Source: Siphonodentalium dalli (lineage: Eukaryota > Mollusca > Scaphopoda > Gadilida > Siphonodentaliidae). Taken from it: 64,000 bases of DNA. Numbering within the stretch: the first letter of the stretch is position 1; each line of letters opens with the position of its first letter. Made by a program: the position numbers and the translations under genes. The stretch covers positions 163,699,465-163,763,464 of the forward strand of contig CP136068.1 in assembly GCA_032622095.1 (NCBI GenBank), written 5' to 3'. The notes beneath the pieces were generated by a model that did no database searches, was not told where the DNA came from, and was given only the letters and a program-made list of their open reading frames with translations. Positions 11,986-24,539 of this stretch are shown here, piece after piece.

Positions 11986-12879
11986 AAAGGTATACATAGT
12001 AGACAAGATTCATACTGCATGGGTCCACTCATGATGGCTGATACTTGGAATTAATATGTCCAATTTGGCTAAATGGTAAGTTCAACAATACGGCTGACCA
12101 TTTCGCATATGCTGAACTGGTAGCCAAATTGTTTCAAAAGTACTTATTACAATGACAATATTCAATGAAATTAAATCTTACACCACCTTTGGTAGTTGTC
12201 CTGCTAGGTTGCTATGATGTTTGTGGATCCTGCCGAATTGCTATGGTATTGGTTGGTCCTGCTAATTTGGTATGGTGTTGGTCGGTCTTGCTGAATTGCT
12301 ATGATTCTTGTAGGTAGGGATAACTAAAAGTGCGGTTAGTTCATCTAAAGTTGTTATATGCATGGCGTTTGACAATAAATATAAAAGTCATAATGTGTGT
12401 AAAACAACTAAAACAGATATTATAAAATATTATAATAATGAGCGTTGGTTGTTGTAAGCCGATTATAATCATAATCATAATCATAGCTATTCATCAGGAA
12501 TCACCCAGCATCATAGCATATTAACATGACCACTTAACCAGAGGTTGGTGGATAAGTTATCACATTACTTATTTATGTGTGTTTTGGGACATTTCTGAAA
12601 ATTCTACATGTGAGGTAATGGTGGCAGAAAAAAAGTGCACGATGAAGGAATAACTAAGGTAACCGATTAAGGTAGATTCAATATACTTAGGATGATATTT
12701 CAGGCAAAACCTGGACAAACTTATCAGGTTTTGGATTCTTATAAACATATGAACATGTCCCAGATTTTCTGAATGCTACTTTTCCACTTAAAAAGATTAT
12801 ATTCAACGTTTGTTCATTAAGAGCTCACATAATACTTATTATCGACTAAACTAATGTATATTTGGCAGAAGGTCCGATA
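11986..12879. other. Unannotated stretch with short repeats
   Basis: Contains three loose copies of 'cctgctaa.ttg.tatgg..ttggt' (12200-12310), an 'aatcat' run at about 12470, and 'ccagcatcatagcatatta' at about 12507, which recurs at 22350-22428. Confidence 0.4.
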
Positions 12880-13395
12880 ACTTAAAAGATTCTATTTGCG
12901 CTTAATCACAATTCCTTTATTTGCGCTTAATCGCAATTCCTTTATCTACGTTTAAGTGCAATTAATGTATTTTTGATTAAGCGTAATTTCTTTATTTGCA
13001 TATAAGCGCAATTCCTTTCTTTGCGCTTACAAACAATTAACATGAACATTATAATATAAACATGAATATGGTTCTACACATATCTCATATCCTCTGTAAT
13101 TTCCTAACTGGTACATAGTATATTCATACGCCATCTCCCGGTTAACTGAAAATGGTGTTCTGGAATCCGAGGAGCAGGGGGTGAGGAATTTTTTTGGGAG
13201 GAGAGAAAAAAGACACCCACATGTAAAAAAGAGTGATAATTTAGCGTATTTTATTTGTGCTTAAGTGCAAATACATTATGTGAACAATAGTCTCATACAT
13301 TTCTTATTTGCGCTTAAGCACAAATCATTTGAACACAAGTGCAAATTAAAATATACGCAGACCATACTTGAAATGCACTTAAGCGCAAAGCAGAA
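12880..13395. repeat. Field of palindromic TTGCGCTTAAGCGCAA-like motifs
   Basis: At least ten imperfect copies of the self-complementary 16-mer. They are tandem at about 25-30 bp spacing from 12890 to 13030, then scattered at 13250-13395 (ttgtgcttaagtgcaa, tgcgcttaagcac, gcacttaagcgcaa). Spacer text 'ttcctttattt' repeats in the dense part. Confidence 0.7.
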
Positions 13396-13836
13396 GCGGA
13401 AATAATGAATAAATTTATGTCAGCATGACCTGAGCCCATATTGCCCGCTCCACGTGAAAGGATATGGGTTCAATTTTGTTCACTTTTGTGGTCAAAAATG
13501 GAGGCGAACTAGAGCTAAAATTTGCATGACAAATGTTTTTAGCCGTTTTTGCTCTTCTCCTTATTTGACTTTCTGAAAGGCTCTGGTCAACCTACCGGTA
13601 CTTAACTCTGATTTGGTTTTTGTCAATCTGGTGTGCCAGGTTTGGTGTTCACTTACACCGGCAACGTATTACCTGGTCAGACACCCACTTACCTATATTG
13701 GTTACACATACAGCACACATTTACTTTGTAATGACGAGCCAGGATCATCGCCTCAATGTACACGTAACCTTACGCGAACATGGTATCTACGTGTATATAT
13801 GGGAGTGGTTATTTAATAAATGAATTCAGTGGATGG
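13396..13836. other. Unannotated stretch
   Basis: Two overlapping 67-codon open frames near 13613 show no family resemblance. Nothing else. Confidence 0.4.
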
Positions 13837-13948
13837 GTGTTATTGAGGGATACGGCGCTGTGGTCGTTTTGGGGCACGTTATATGAACCGCGAATCGGTT
13901 TAGACTGAATGTGCCATAACGACCACAGCCGTATTCCTCATTAACACA
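13837..13948. mobile_element. Small foldback hairpin
   Basis: Arms 'gtgttattgagggatacggc..tgtggtcgtt' and 'aacgaccacagccgtattcctcattaacacac' pair over about 40 bp with few mismatches, around a loop of about 30 bp. Looks like a tiny foldback element. No clear target duplication. Confidence 0.6.
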
Positions 13949-14109
13949 CATTAATTTCTTATATTTATATAGCTTTTTTATAATTTATTCCCATTAAAAA
14001 TATTCTTATTTATGTTCATAAAATCTGCTGATAATTTGAGACAAGTCCACGCAGAATTGTTAGTCACCCAATAGTCTGGTCGTTGAAGCATTGAACCTAG
14101 AACAAATTC

Positions 14110-15010
14110 TTAACAAGCTATTGTTGGTGTCATTTTGTCGGGCAGAATCGGGGGAACAACATATCCAAAATCCGCTAAAATCGGCTTCAGGGAAAATTCT
14201 CTATTCAAGATGACGCCCAATATGGTTGTTACTATCGGACATTGTTGTATTTCTGCAGTAGGCGCAACAATTAATGACAACTTCGTAATAAATGTAAATA
14301 TTGACAAACAATGCTTGGTCGTAAACCATATTTGTAGAATGTCTTTCCCAAAAATGGCCTCCGATATGGACAAAATTGAATGAAATGAAAAGAGTGAACA
14401 CATGCTCGAATTATTACAGAGTATAAGAGAATCGTTTGATCGGAGATTTAAGGATTATCCCTAATGAATCTCACGAGAGATCAATAGAAAGTAGGGTATC
14501 ATGCAACGGTTAAATATGGATTTTGGGCGCCAAGAAACGGAACAATAACGCAGTTTTTGTATGTACTTTTTATGTTGAATCGTGTGATTATATGTGTAAT
14601 TGTACAGTTAAATGTAATTTGATATTGATTCTGTGATCTTTTCTAGAAGTAGTCTATGCAGTCAGAGCAGTCTCGTGAATGTGACCGATCATCATTTATT
14701 TGATATCTACAACATAAAACCTTTCAAAATGCACTGCTATATAACAATATAAGAGATATGCATATAGTTCTGTGTAAAATGTGAAGATCATATTGTTTAT
14801 GTCTCACAATAGCAATCATAGTTGCCTCCAACCAGGTGACAAAACACGAATATTTCGCTTTTATCACAAGAATGCATGGTTGTATATTATGAACACAATT
14901 TATCAAAACACAAAGGAGTACAATAGCCTATCTTCAATAAATTATGAACTTGACCAATATGGTTTACATATTCTGTGGCGGAGTCTGTGTTTATAGCTGT
15001 AAATTATATT
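14110..15010 (+). repeat. Segmental duplicate of 33.79-35.23 kb (copy lacking the type A element)
   Basis: Same-orientation, diverged homologue of 33790-34570 plus 35030-35230. Shared runs include 'gaacaacatatcca', 'gaccgatcatcatttattt', 'cgaatatttcgcttttatca' and 'gcctatcttcaata'. At the point where the 34-kb copy holds a type A element, this copy has only about 60 bp of ordinary sequence. No conserved open frame. Confidence 0.8.
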
Positions 15011-15798
15011 TGGTTATATTCACCAAAGCCATATATATCCGAAAAAGTACTACGATTACTGCAACCGCATTACCGCGTTTACCCCTTATCCCTAATGTTG
15101 CATATAGTTGGTGTACACAAAACCACAAATAGCAACATTTAGCTAATGTTCAACGCCGAAATAACAACTTTAAACGATGATTTCCTGCTATTTACATGTA
15201 GCACAATTACGTGGGTGGTATTGTTAAGATATTTTCAAGCAACACGATACTGAAAACTAATATTGTGCATTGCGTGATAGTATATTCCAGTTGAGTGGGG
15301 ACTGAAGTAATTTGAACAAAATGGTCTTCTAATAAACCGGTTTGGAAGCAGCGTAAAAATAAGTGGGAACTACATGTTCATTGCTCTTCGTGGATTTGTC
15401 GGAAGGGTCATATCAACCTTTTTATTGTACGCAGTATTTTTGGTTTCGCCAATTTTAAGTGGCACTTTTATCTTTGTTTATCATTTTGTGTTACATTCTA
15501 TTTCTATAACAATTGTTGTCATTTTTATAAATTTTGTTACACTCTATAACAAATTTTATCATTTTGTTCTTACATTGTATAACAATTTTTATTATTTTTT
15601 CTTACATTCTTTAACATTTGAAATGATTGTTTTTGCATTTGGTTACCGCTTTCAATCAGACTCACACATTAGCAACTGAGAGCTACATATAACTATTACA
15701 GCTATAAATGCCATTTCCCAGACCTGATATGATAATAGTTAGCTATATAATGTTTCGTACCAAAGTACAAAAAGTCAATATAACAAGACTTTATAATC
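15011..15798. other. Unannotated stretch, T-rich
   Basis: A 101-codon T-rich open frame at 15374-15679 translates to a hydrophobic string. Internal repetition of 'tataacaatttttatcattttg' explains it, so I do not call it a gene. Confidence 0.4.
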
Positions 15799-15990
15799 TT
15801 AACCCTGTCATGGCGGGAGCTGCGCTGGTTCAGTATTGAAGATCATGTACCAGTGAATATGGACCCATAATGACCCTCGCATATATTAGAGAATGTATTG
15901 ACTAACAAGCTCAATATAAATATTATTAGATCAATACATTCTCTTATAAATTCGAATCGCCCATAGGGCGACTCGCATAACAAAGAGAAT
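15799..15990. mobile_element. Type D element truncated at a foldback junction
   Basis: Begins TTAACCCtgtcatggcgg with 'gagctgcgctggttcag', then has two decayed palindromic-core arms (attctcttataaattcga; cgactcgcataacaaagaga). It stops exactly where the 5.1-kb foldback begins. The missing end is not found on the far side of the foldback. Confidence 0.65.
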
Positions 15991-17340
15991 AGTCCGGGAG
16001 CTAATATGGGTACCCTTGCACCCCCCCCCCCCTGGGACTTAACTTCACCCCACTCATTTTGTTCCTTATTATGTCCTTCAACTTTTAAGCAATGTTAACA
16101 AGAAAAAAGTGGCCTTTTAGACTCCAGACAAGATGGCGTCCATCATGGCCGCCGTTTTTCAGACCAGACCCTAAGTCAGTTTTATGCAAATTATAGCGGG
16201 AAATTCTAGTAAAATGTATACAAATGTATATATGTTCTTGAAGCTAAGACATATTGACACTTTTTTGGGCCGAAATTGAAACTCACAATCCAAGATGGCC
16301 GCAAAAATGGCTGGCGGAATTTGAAAATATGACATTTTTTCACAAATATCTTCTAGATCAATTCATGCTGTTTGGAACTAGTTGAGTAATGCAACTTTAT
16401 TTGGAGTTTTGTATATTAACTGATCATTGGAGCAATTAAATATGCAATTATTGGGGTCCTAACCCCTTCCGATCCCTCAAAAATTAGATTTTACAGAATG
16501 CGGTATAAAATTTCACAAAAAATCACAATTGGGATTCCAGTCATATTTCAACAAGAAATGAACAGAACTTTGTAATGTAAGTGAGGCATATCATTACCTA
16601 TGAATATTCCAAATCACTGAAACCATAATTCTTACTTTGGCTCAAAATGGCTGCCAATATGGCCGCCATAATATGGAAAATGGTTAATATTACACCAGCG
16701 TGTCATGCAATCGCTTACACGTTGTGGTTGATGTATAAAATTGGCTATTCTGCATTCTATACATTGAATACTAACATGTCTGATGCACCATGGTTAATTG
16801 TTACTATTGTCACCACTGACATCAAAAATATTGGACTTTTCTCTCAAAAACTTGACATAAATATTGACAAAAATTCACTTTTCAGGTTTGGACCATTTTT
16901 TTCAGGTAAAATATAACTATCTTTGGATTGAAAGGTGTTTATTGTTTTGGTCTATTTAAATGTGTCACACTACGGTCTTTATAGACCAAATTGCTCAAGA
17001 TGATTCCAAAATGGCAACAAATTTGTAAAATGTTAATTTTTTACATATATCCCGAACATTCGCTGCATTATCCGAAAAGGTAGCAAATTGTGACTGACTT
17101 GGTTATTATACGTGTTAGTTAATTAACTGACAACTACATGTTCTATTATGGTTGTCCCAGTTCCGTATGGGGCATGACAAATTCATTTTAAAGTATGTAA
17201 TTTTGCCGAGAACCTCTTTTGTGATTTTGGCCATATTTATCGAAAGGAAATGGGCAGAACTTTGAGACAGAACTGAGATGGACCATAATCTTTGGCTATT
17301 CTGATAAAATAAATGTCAACAGGATACAGTGTGGATGCCA

Positions 17341-19047
17341 AGATCGTAGCCATGGAGTTACTCTATTATCATATGTGAGGTGAATAGGTATACAGGGAGT
17401 TATTGTATTTCATGACTGATGTGAGTAGGTATACAATGAGTGACTATATGGTTATGAGTGGGTTGTCCATGGTAAGATGCATCTAGGTATACAGGGAGAG
17501 TTCATGGTCAGGTGTGAGGTGAATCGGTATGCATGGAGTGACTATGGTGTATGATTGTGTATATCCAGTATGGGTGCACCCGGTGTGCATGTATGGTCAT
17601 TGGTGTGGTGTATGGATATAGCTACATGGTCATCTATGTATTGATTATGTATAGATGGAGTGACTGTAAGGTCATGGTGGGATGTACATGTGTTGTCTGT
17701 ATGCTCATGGGTGGGGTGTGTCGATAAATACTAAAATAGGGAGTGATTTTTATGATTACGGGTAATGTGTATAGGTATATATAGGTATATGTGGAGTGAC
17801 TGTACGATCATGATTGAATACGAATACCTGGAGTAAACTGGGTGGACATTATCGAGCGTGTGGGTATATAGGGAGTGTCCTTGTGGTAACGGGTGGGATG
17901 TATATTTATATATCTCTTGAATGTATTATCACTGGTGGGTGTATAGGGCTTAGCTGTATTATCATTGATGGTGTGTATGATTATACAGTGAATTGCTGAA
18001 TTGTCATGTATGAGGTGTATATGCAAGTATGGATTGTTTGAGTGGTCGTGTGTACGGGTTTTTTTTATATCTGGAAGGACTGAATGGCCATTAGTGAGGT
18101 TTACATGTATACCTGGAGTGAATCTATGGTCTAGGGTAGGCTGCATATGTATATTGAATGGTTATATGACTATTTGTGTCGAATAAGTATACAGGTAGTG
18201 ACTGTGTGGTTAATGGTGAGATGAGTACATGTAGGTATACAAGCAGTAACTGTATGATCATAAATGTAATGAACACCTATACAGGGGGTGACTAAATGGT
18301 CATGTGTCAGGCGTATGAGTATACCTGGTGTTCCTCTTTGGTGACTCGTGGCGATATGGTCATGTGTAGGTTATACCAGTATACACATGTGTTGCTTTAT
18401 TGTCTTGAGTGAGGGATGTGTGTAAATAGAGAGTGGCTATATGGCCATGGATGAGGTGCATATGCATACACGGAGTGACTATACTGACATGGCTGGGGTG
18501 TATTAATATATATTGAGTGGCTATTCGGCTATGGTGTGACAAATAGGGATACAGGGAGTGACATGGCCAATGTTGAGGTGAATATGTATGGAATGACCAT
18601 GATCATGTATGATCATGTTTTGTATATGTACACACGGGGTGGCTGTATGGCCATAGGTCAGGTGAAGGAGTATACCAGGTGACATGGGTGAGGGTATGTG
18701 TATGAAGCGAGTGGCTATATGGCAATTGGTGAGGTGCATATGTATACCGGAGTGACTTTATGGTCATTGTTGTGGTGTTGATGTATATATTGATTGTATA
18801 TTTGACCATGCGTTTGGAGAATAGGTATACAGGGGATGACCTTATGGCCAATGGTGAGATGAATGGGTATACAAGGAGTGACTATATGGGTATGGGTCAT
18901 GTTTAGGAGTATACCCGGTGTGCCTGCATTGTGGCGTGTGGTTTTATGGTCATCTGTGGTCATGGGTCGGGTGTACATGTATACAATAGGTCACGATAGT
19001 GTTATGTCTGTGGTGTTTATGTATATATGTAATGACTGTGTGATAAT
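17341..19047 (+). repeat. FB1 internal minisatellite, left block
   Basis: About 30 diverged units of about 50-60 bp with the theme 'ggtatacagggagtgactat / atggtcatgggtgaggtg'. Short open frames here on both strands are by-products of the repeat. Confidence 0.8.
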
Positions 19048-19140
19048 GGGTGGCTATCGCTTTCCGTGATATGACTCTCTGACATGACCTCTCTCTTGAT
19101 TAACATATCCTTGAGTTATTGTGGAAAGCGATAGCCACCC
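19048..19140. repeat. FB1 central palindrome
   Basis: GGGTGGCTATCGCTTTCC at 19048-19065 and its exact complement at 19123-19140 around about 57 bp. It marks the orientation switch of the minisatellite. Confidence 0.9.
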
Positions 19141-19767
19141 AAGGTACACATGTACAACTCACCCATTACCCCAGTCACTCCATATGTACATAAACACCAC
19201 ACAAATGACAACATAGTTACCCACTTTATACACGTACACCTGATCATACAGCCATACTTGGTTATACCCGTACATACCACAAATGATGATACAGCCACGA
19301 GTCACCATGCATGAACACCAGGTATACACCTACACCCGACACATGACCATATAGTCACTCTATGTATACATAATCACTACATTCACGACGACACAGTCAC
19401 TCATTGTATACATATTCACCTCACCATGGACCATACAGCCACTGCATGTATACGTATTCGCCATACCCATGACCATAGAGTCAATCCAGGTATACATATG
19501 CACATCGCCAATGGTGAGCCCTTCCAGATATACCAATACCCACACATACGACCACTCATAAGTTCCATACTTGCCATACTCATACAAGCCATCCATGATC
19601 ATACATCTATTCCCCATACACCACCAATGATAACACATCCACACGATATATAAATATACCACCCACCATTACCAACAAGGCACTCCCTATATACCCACAC
19701 ATCATTCATGACCATACAATAACTCCATGTATACCTATTATCCTCATCTATGATCATAGAGTAACTT
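19141..19767 (-). repeat. FB1 internal minisatellite, right block (inverted)
   Basis: Reverse-complement units ('catgaccatatagtcactc', 'tgtatacat') of the left block. It has about 11-12 units against about 30 on the left, so the two sides have changed copy number independently. Confidence 0.8.
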
Positions 19768-21132
19768 CCCGGCTTCCACCCTGTATCCAGTTGATAAATT
19801 TTTACCATAATGGGCCAGAATACCCACATGTCATGGTTCATCTCAGTTCCGTCTCAAAGTTCTGCCCATTTCCTTACAATAATATGGCCAGAATCATAAA
19901 AGAGGTTCTCCGCAAAATTCCATACTGCAACTTTAAAATGATTTTGTCATGCCCCACACGGAACTGGGACAAACATACTAGAACGTAGCTGTCAGTTAAT
20001 TAACTAACACGTACAATAACCAAGTGAGTCACAATTTCCTACCTTTTTCGGATAACGCAGAGAATAATGTTCGGGATATGTTAACTTTTAACTTTTTACA
20101 AATTTGGTTGCCATTTTGGAAGCCATCTTGAGCAATTTAGTCTATAAACACCGTAGTGTGACACATTTAATATAGACCAAAACAATAAAGACCTTTGATA
20201 CCAAAGATAGTTGCATTTTACTTGAACAAATGGTCGAACCCTGAAAAGTTATTTTTTGCCGATATTTATGTCAAGATTGTGAGAGAAAAATACAATATTT
20301 CTGGTGATGTCAATGGTGACAATAGTAAAAATTATCCGTGGTGCATCACACATGTTAGTATGCAATGTATAGAATACAGATTAGCCAATTGTATACATCA
20401 ACCACAACTTGTAAGCGATTGAAGGACACCCTGGTGCAATATTTACCATTTTCCATATTTTGGCGGCCATTTTTGCAGCCATTTTAAGCCAAGGTACGGT
20501 TTTTGGTTCCAGAGAGTTGGAATATTCATAGGTAATGATATGACTCCCTTACATTACAATGTTCTTTTCATTTCTTGTTGAAATATGACTAGAATCCCAA
20601 TTGTTATTTTTTTGTAAAATTTTGTACCGCGTTCTGTAAAATCGAATTTTTGAGGGATCGGAAGGGGCTAGGACGACATTAATTGCATATTTGATTGCTC
20701 CAATGATCAGTTAATATACAAAACACAAAATAAAGTCATATTACTCAACCAGTTCCAAACAGCATGAATTGATCTAGAAGATATTTGTGAAAAAATGTCT
20801 TATTTTCAACTTCCGGCGGCCATTTTGGCGGCCATCTTGGATGGTGAGTTTCAATTTTGGCCCAAAAAAGTGTCATTATGTCTTAGCTTCACGAAAATAT
20901 ATACATTTATATACATTTTGTTGATTTTCCCGCTATAGTTTGCATAAAACTGACTTAGGGTCTGGTCTGAAAAACGGCGGCCATTATGGACGCCATCTTG
21001 TCTGGAGTCTAAAAGGCTTTTCTGGTTAACATTGCTTAAAAGTTGAAGGACATAATAAGGAACAAAATGAGTGGGGTGAAGTTAAGTCCCAGGGGGGGGG
21101 GGGTGCAATGGTACCCCTATTAGCTCCCGGAC

Positions 21133-22349
21133 TAAACTCATCATGTCAACAGGATATTATCTTATTCTAAACAACAACATATTTCAAACTATAATGTAGT
21201 GTGATCCTAACATGGAGGGGTGCTCACACATTTCGGTCAAAATCGGTATCTCTGATTTAAACTCTAAATTTATTCGAGACTATGTCTTAGTATAATCACA
21301 CTGCGTTTGAATGGGATGTTCATTGATTTACAGCAATCCATCGAAAGTACCGACCATATGAATAACCAAGTTTAAAACATATAGATGCCAATTTGGAATA
21401 TATACTTTCGTACAGTTTTACGACTCCAACTGCCGGTACAAAATTATTTTGATTCAACGTTTTTTCAGATATTCTAGTGGCAGTAGCCGACATTACGCAG
21501 CAACGAATCTTAGAGGTAGGTTCTAAACTGGTATGCGACAGAATTTATCTGAAACGCAAAGTTGCCTTCGATGGTCAATGTAGTGCAATGTGAATAATTT
21601 AAGGCATGAGTAATTCTACGGCGGTTGTTAAGCTCCACGATCATATATTTATAGTAAAGGCTGTCGCTCTTTAAAGATACGGGCGGCGTGGGCATGCTGT
21701 TAAAATATTCACCTCCGTCATAAACAGAAGGAATAGTAAGATATAGACAGACTTTGTTCTTATGCCAATCAGAAATATGGCGTCGACGCTAGACTAGATA
21801 CAAACCAAAACATATATAGCAGATAGCGTGCGTGTTGGTATTTAGATTTGTAGTCATAGACAAACCGGAAGCCGTGGAACGATTCAGAGTTTATCTACTA
21901 AACCAAATTAATAAATTAAGCAAAAAAGACATGCTTCCATGTGGCACACACATTTATGTTATAAACAATCTTTATAAACCGGTTCACACCCCTCGGCCAA
22001 TCAAATTGCTCCAATTCAAGAACAATATTTCTTGTATGAATCTGTATTTCAACGGGGCCAAAATACAGACTTGAGCTAAATATCACACATAAATTGACAT
22101 TAATTGGATAGTAAGCTGAAAGGAGATCGGAGCGATAGGTGTGAAATTCTAACAATGCGCCATGATAATCATCGCACCAGTCACTCGGAAAGTTAAGACA
22201 CGGATCATTCCATTATTAGCGGACATACCTGTAATTTAGCGATCTGAGTAGCCAAAGACCGCGTAAATGACACTTTAGAACAACAATAACGGTGTTTTTT
22301 CGTAACGGCATCAGTTTGCCCTACCCGCATCATATCAGTTCCGCAGGCC
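21133..22349. other. Unannotated stretch
   Basis: No gene, RNA or repeat structure that I can support. An 80-codon open frame at 21832-22074 has no recognised motif. Confidence 0.45.
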
Positions 22350-22428
22350 AACCAGCATCATAGCATATTAGCATGACAACCAGCATCATAGCATATTAGC
22401 ACGACAACTAGCATATTAGCATGACCAG
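22350..22428 (+). repeat. Short tandem repeat, about 30-bp unit
   Basis: Two and a half units of 'accagcatcatagcatatta'+'gcatgaca'. A single unit occurs at about 12507. Confidence 0.7.
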
Positions 22429-22530
22429 GTGTATATACATGTACACCATTGTCGTAATTGTATCTGTCTCTTTAACAAGTATATCTGTTCAGCTAACTAT
22501 TAGAATCCCGGGTTCGGTCCTTCATTCTTA

Positions 22531-22602
22531 CAAATGATATAAGGTTCACATGTCAAATGATATAAGGTTCACAGTTCAAATGATATACGATTCACAGGTC
22601 AA
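22531..22602 (+). repeat. 24-bp tandem repeat, 3 copies
   Basis: Three units of 'caaatgatataaggttcaca'+'tgt' with minor changes. A 'cccgggttcggtcc' just upstream resembles a tRNA T-arm but lacks any cloverleaf. Confidence 0.75.
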
Positions 22603-23079
22603 GCAACTGCCTCCTCTTCGTCTTGAACATATTTTAGAAACAATCAATGTAGTGGCACTCATCGAAATCGATGTGTTTGCTTCTTTCACCTATGGCCACA
22701 CATCGCATGCAGTGCGTACAAACAAACTTTATGCCAATAGTCCACCATTTTTTTTTCAAACAACTTTTCTAATGTCGACAATGTTCATGTCTTGGTAGTT
22801 TTTAAATGCGACGGTATGACGATTCCCATGATTATGGTCATCCATAGGAAATTATATCAAAGGATCCAGATGAACAATCGAATTAAGAACGCACCCCATG
22901 AATTTTCTAAAATCTCAACTTCAAGCTATAAATTTGAATGATTAAATCATTATCCCTTATAAGCAATATGTGCTATAGTACTACAACAACAACAACTCTT
23001 AAAACTCACAGTATGAGATATATGTTCGAATTATGAAAAATGGTGGTTTAAAAAAACAACCGTTTTTTCAATTAGGTTG
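22603..23079. other. Unannotated stretch upstream of LINE
   Basis: Nothing supported. May include LINE 5' untranslated sequence. Confidence 0.4.
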
Positions 23080-23268
23080 ACAGAGAGTTTGACAGGCCGC
23101 TGTGCCCAGCCAATCTCATCCTCAATGTGAATGTGGCTCGACGTACATTCAGGATCATATTGCCGAATTTAATTGTTCAATTACGCTTATTAAGGCAGCC
23201 ACCAATCTATCTCAATTGAAGAAGCACGCAGTTCAGCCAATGCAAAGGTTCATGCTCTCGAACGTGAG

Positions 23269-24000
23269 ATGACCCGGTTCTATGACGATTTAGCATCTGT
23301 TAAATCTAGTGTGGACTCAGTGAAAATCGAAATGACCATTATAATGGCTGAAACAGAGTCCAATAAACTAGCTCTACGAGATTTGAAAAACTCACAGCGT
23401 TCCAACAATTTGAACTCCACTCAAAATTCGTTCAAATTCGTCGATATCGAGTCAGCTACAGGTTCCGCTGACATTGTCTTCAAAGATACTCTCAGTCGTT
23501 TAACCGACTTACGTACGTCTATAGTTGGAGCAGAATCTTCACAGACTCAGGTAAAGCAGCTAAACGAATCTCTGAAGCACAGCATCAAAACTACAAATGA
23601 AATTTGTGACAATATGGGTAACTTCTTCGAGCAACTGTTCGGTGTTATCGACATGTATGAGATTATAATTCTAAACCTCGAGCAGACAAAAAAGAAAAGT
23701 GACATTTCTTATGCAAATGTCGCATCTTCGTCGCGTTTACAGAAGAATCGGTCACCGAGTGTGTCTCAAAATCGCGAATGTAATTCCTTCAGCTCAACCC
23801 CGCTATCAACATTGCCTACGAATGGTTCTACAATTCAGCTCTCCCACTTCATTCCAACTCTGCGAACAGTGGATACCAACGTCGCACGACTAATACTATT
23901 TCATAAGAATGTCGGAGCTTCTATTTGGGAGGCGTTGTACCATACGACAATCAGAAGGTTATCCGTGAATATCTCATTGAACATCACATAGTTCCGTCTT
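23269..24000 (+). pseudogene. LINE ORF1 remnant
   Basis: A 240-codon open frame (to 23991) begins inside an older, longer ORF1. Upstream in another frame 'CECGSTYIQDHIAEFNCS' suggests a cysteine/histidine zinc-finger-like N terminus. The open part starts with a heptad-rich coiled coil (about residues 1-60), has a second helical stretch to about 145, then a basic serine-rich linker (KKKSDISYANVASSS). A frame change near 23925 moves the C-terminal part to frame 3 (SIWGGVVPYDNQK-like), which runs to the inserted element at 24004. It resumes after the insertion as 'SSRMFPESYAAKIPIPLDQC', ending at a stop near 24478. The function assumed for the family is RNA binding. Confidence 0.75.
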
Positions 24001-24003
24001 ATG

Positions 24004-24386
24004 TTAACCCTTTACCCAACAAACCGGCCAAAAACGGCCAAATAAAGCTGAAACAGCCTAAATTATCTTGGGTCTGTCCCAATAAAACCATACAAATATG
24101 GATATCATTGGAACCGGCTCATTGACCACATTGTGATGGTTACAGTTATGCCCTGTGCCAATGCATTATCTTATATATGCGAGTCGACCATAGGTCGCCT
24201 CGCATATATAAGAGAATGCATTGGCCTAACACTTTTTACCATTTTTTCTTACATTCTTTAACAATTTAAAAAAATTTAATGTGTTAAGCCAATGCATTCT
24301 CTTATATATGCGAGGCGACCTATGGTCGACTCGCATATATAAGAGAATGCATTGGCACAGGGCCGTTCTGTTGGGTAAAGGGTTAA
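24004..24386. mobile_element. Type B TTAA element inside LINE ORF1
   Basis: Ends TTAACCCTTTACCCAACA and TTGGGTAAAGGGTTAA. Outer unique arm includes 'ggccaaaaacggccaaataa'. The inner module is the same double palindromic core as in type A elements, from 'ccctgtgccaatgcat' to 'atgcattggcacaggg'. Removing the element and one TTAA gives 'tatgttaaggtcacgagt', which keeps the ORF1 frame open, so the TTAA duplication is well supported. Sister copy at 42373-42808. Confidence 0.92.
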
Positions 24387-24539
24387 GGTCACGAGTAGCA
24401 GAATGTTTCCTGAATCCTATGCTGCTAAGATACCAATTCCTTTAGATCAATGTGACCTTATCTCATCCGCATATTTCTGACAAGATGACGTGTACAGTCG
24501 ACATTGGCGAAATCTTCATCGTCAGGACAATAACTCTTC

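Larger units (their letters stand above)
15992..21132. mobile_element. Giant satellite-bearing foldback element (FB1), 5.1 kb
   Basis: Ends GTCCGGGAGCTAATA and TATTAGCTCCCGGAC are followed or preceded by TA, so a TA target duplication is likely. Left arm 15992-17340 and right arm 19768-21132 are inverted repeats at roughly 90% identity by eye. The interior is a diverged minisatellite that also changes orientation at a central palindrome. No transposase-like open frame is seen, so it is presumably non-autonomous. The arms carry many 'aaaatggccgcc/aagatggcgtcc' motifs. Superfamily is not established. Confidence 0.9.

Noticed and set aside
15374-15679. 101-codon hydrophobic frame resembling a membrane protein
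   Set aside because: Encoded by T-rich internally repeated sequence; no homologous motif and no gene context.
22501-22530. tRNA T-arm-like 'cccgggttcggtcc'
   Set aside because: The T stem does not pair and no acceptor, D or anticodon arms fit around it.
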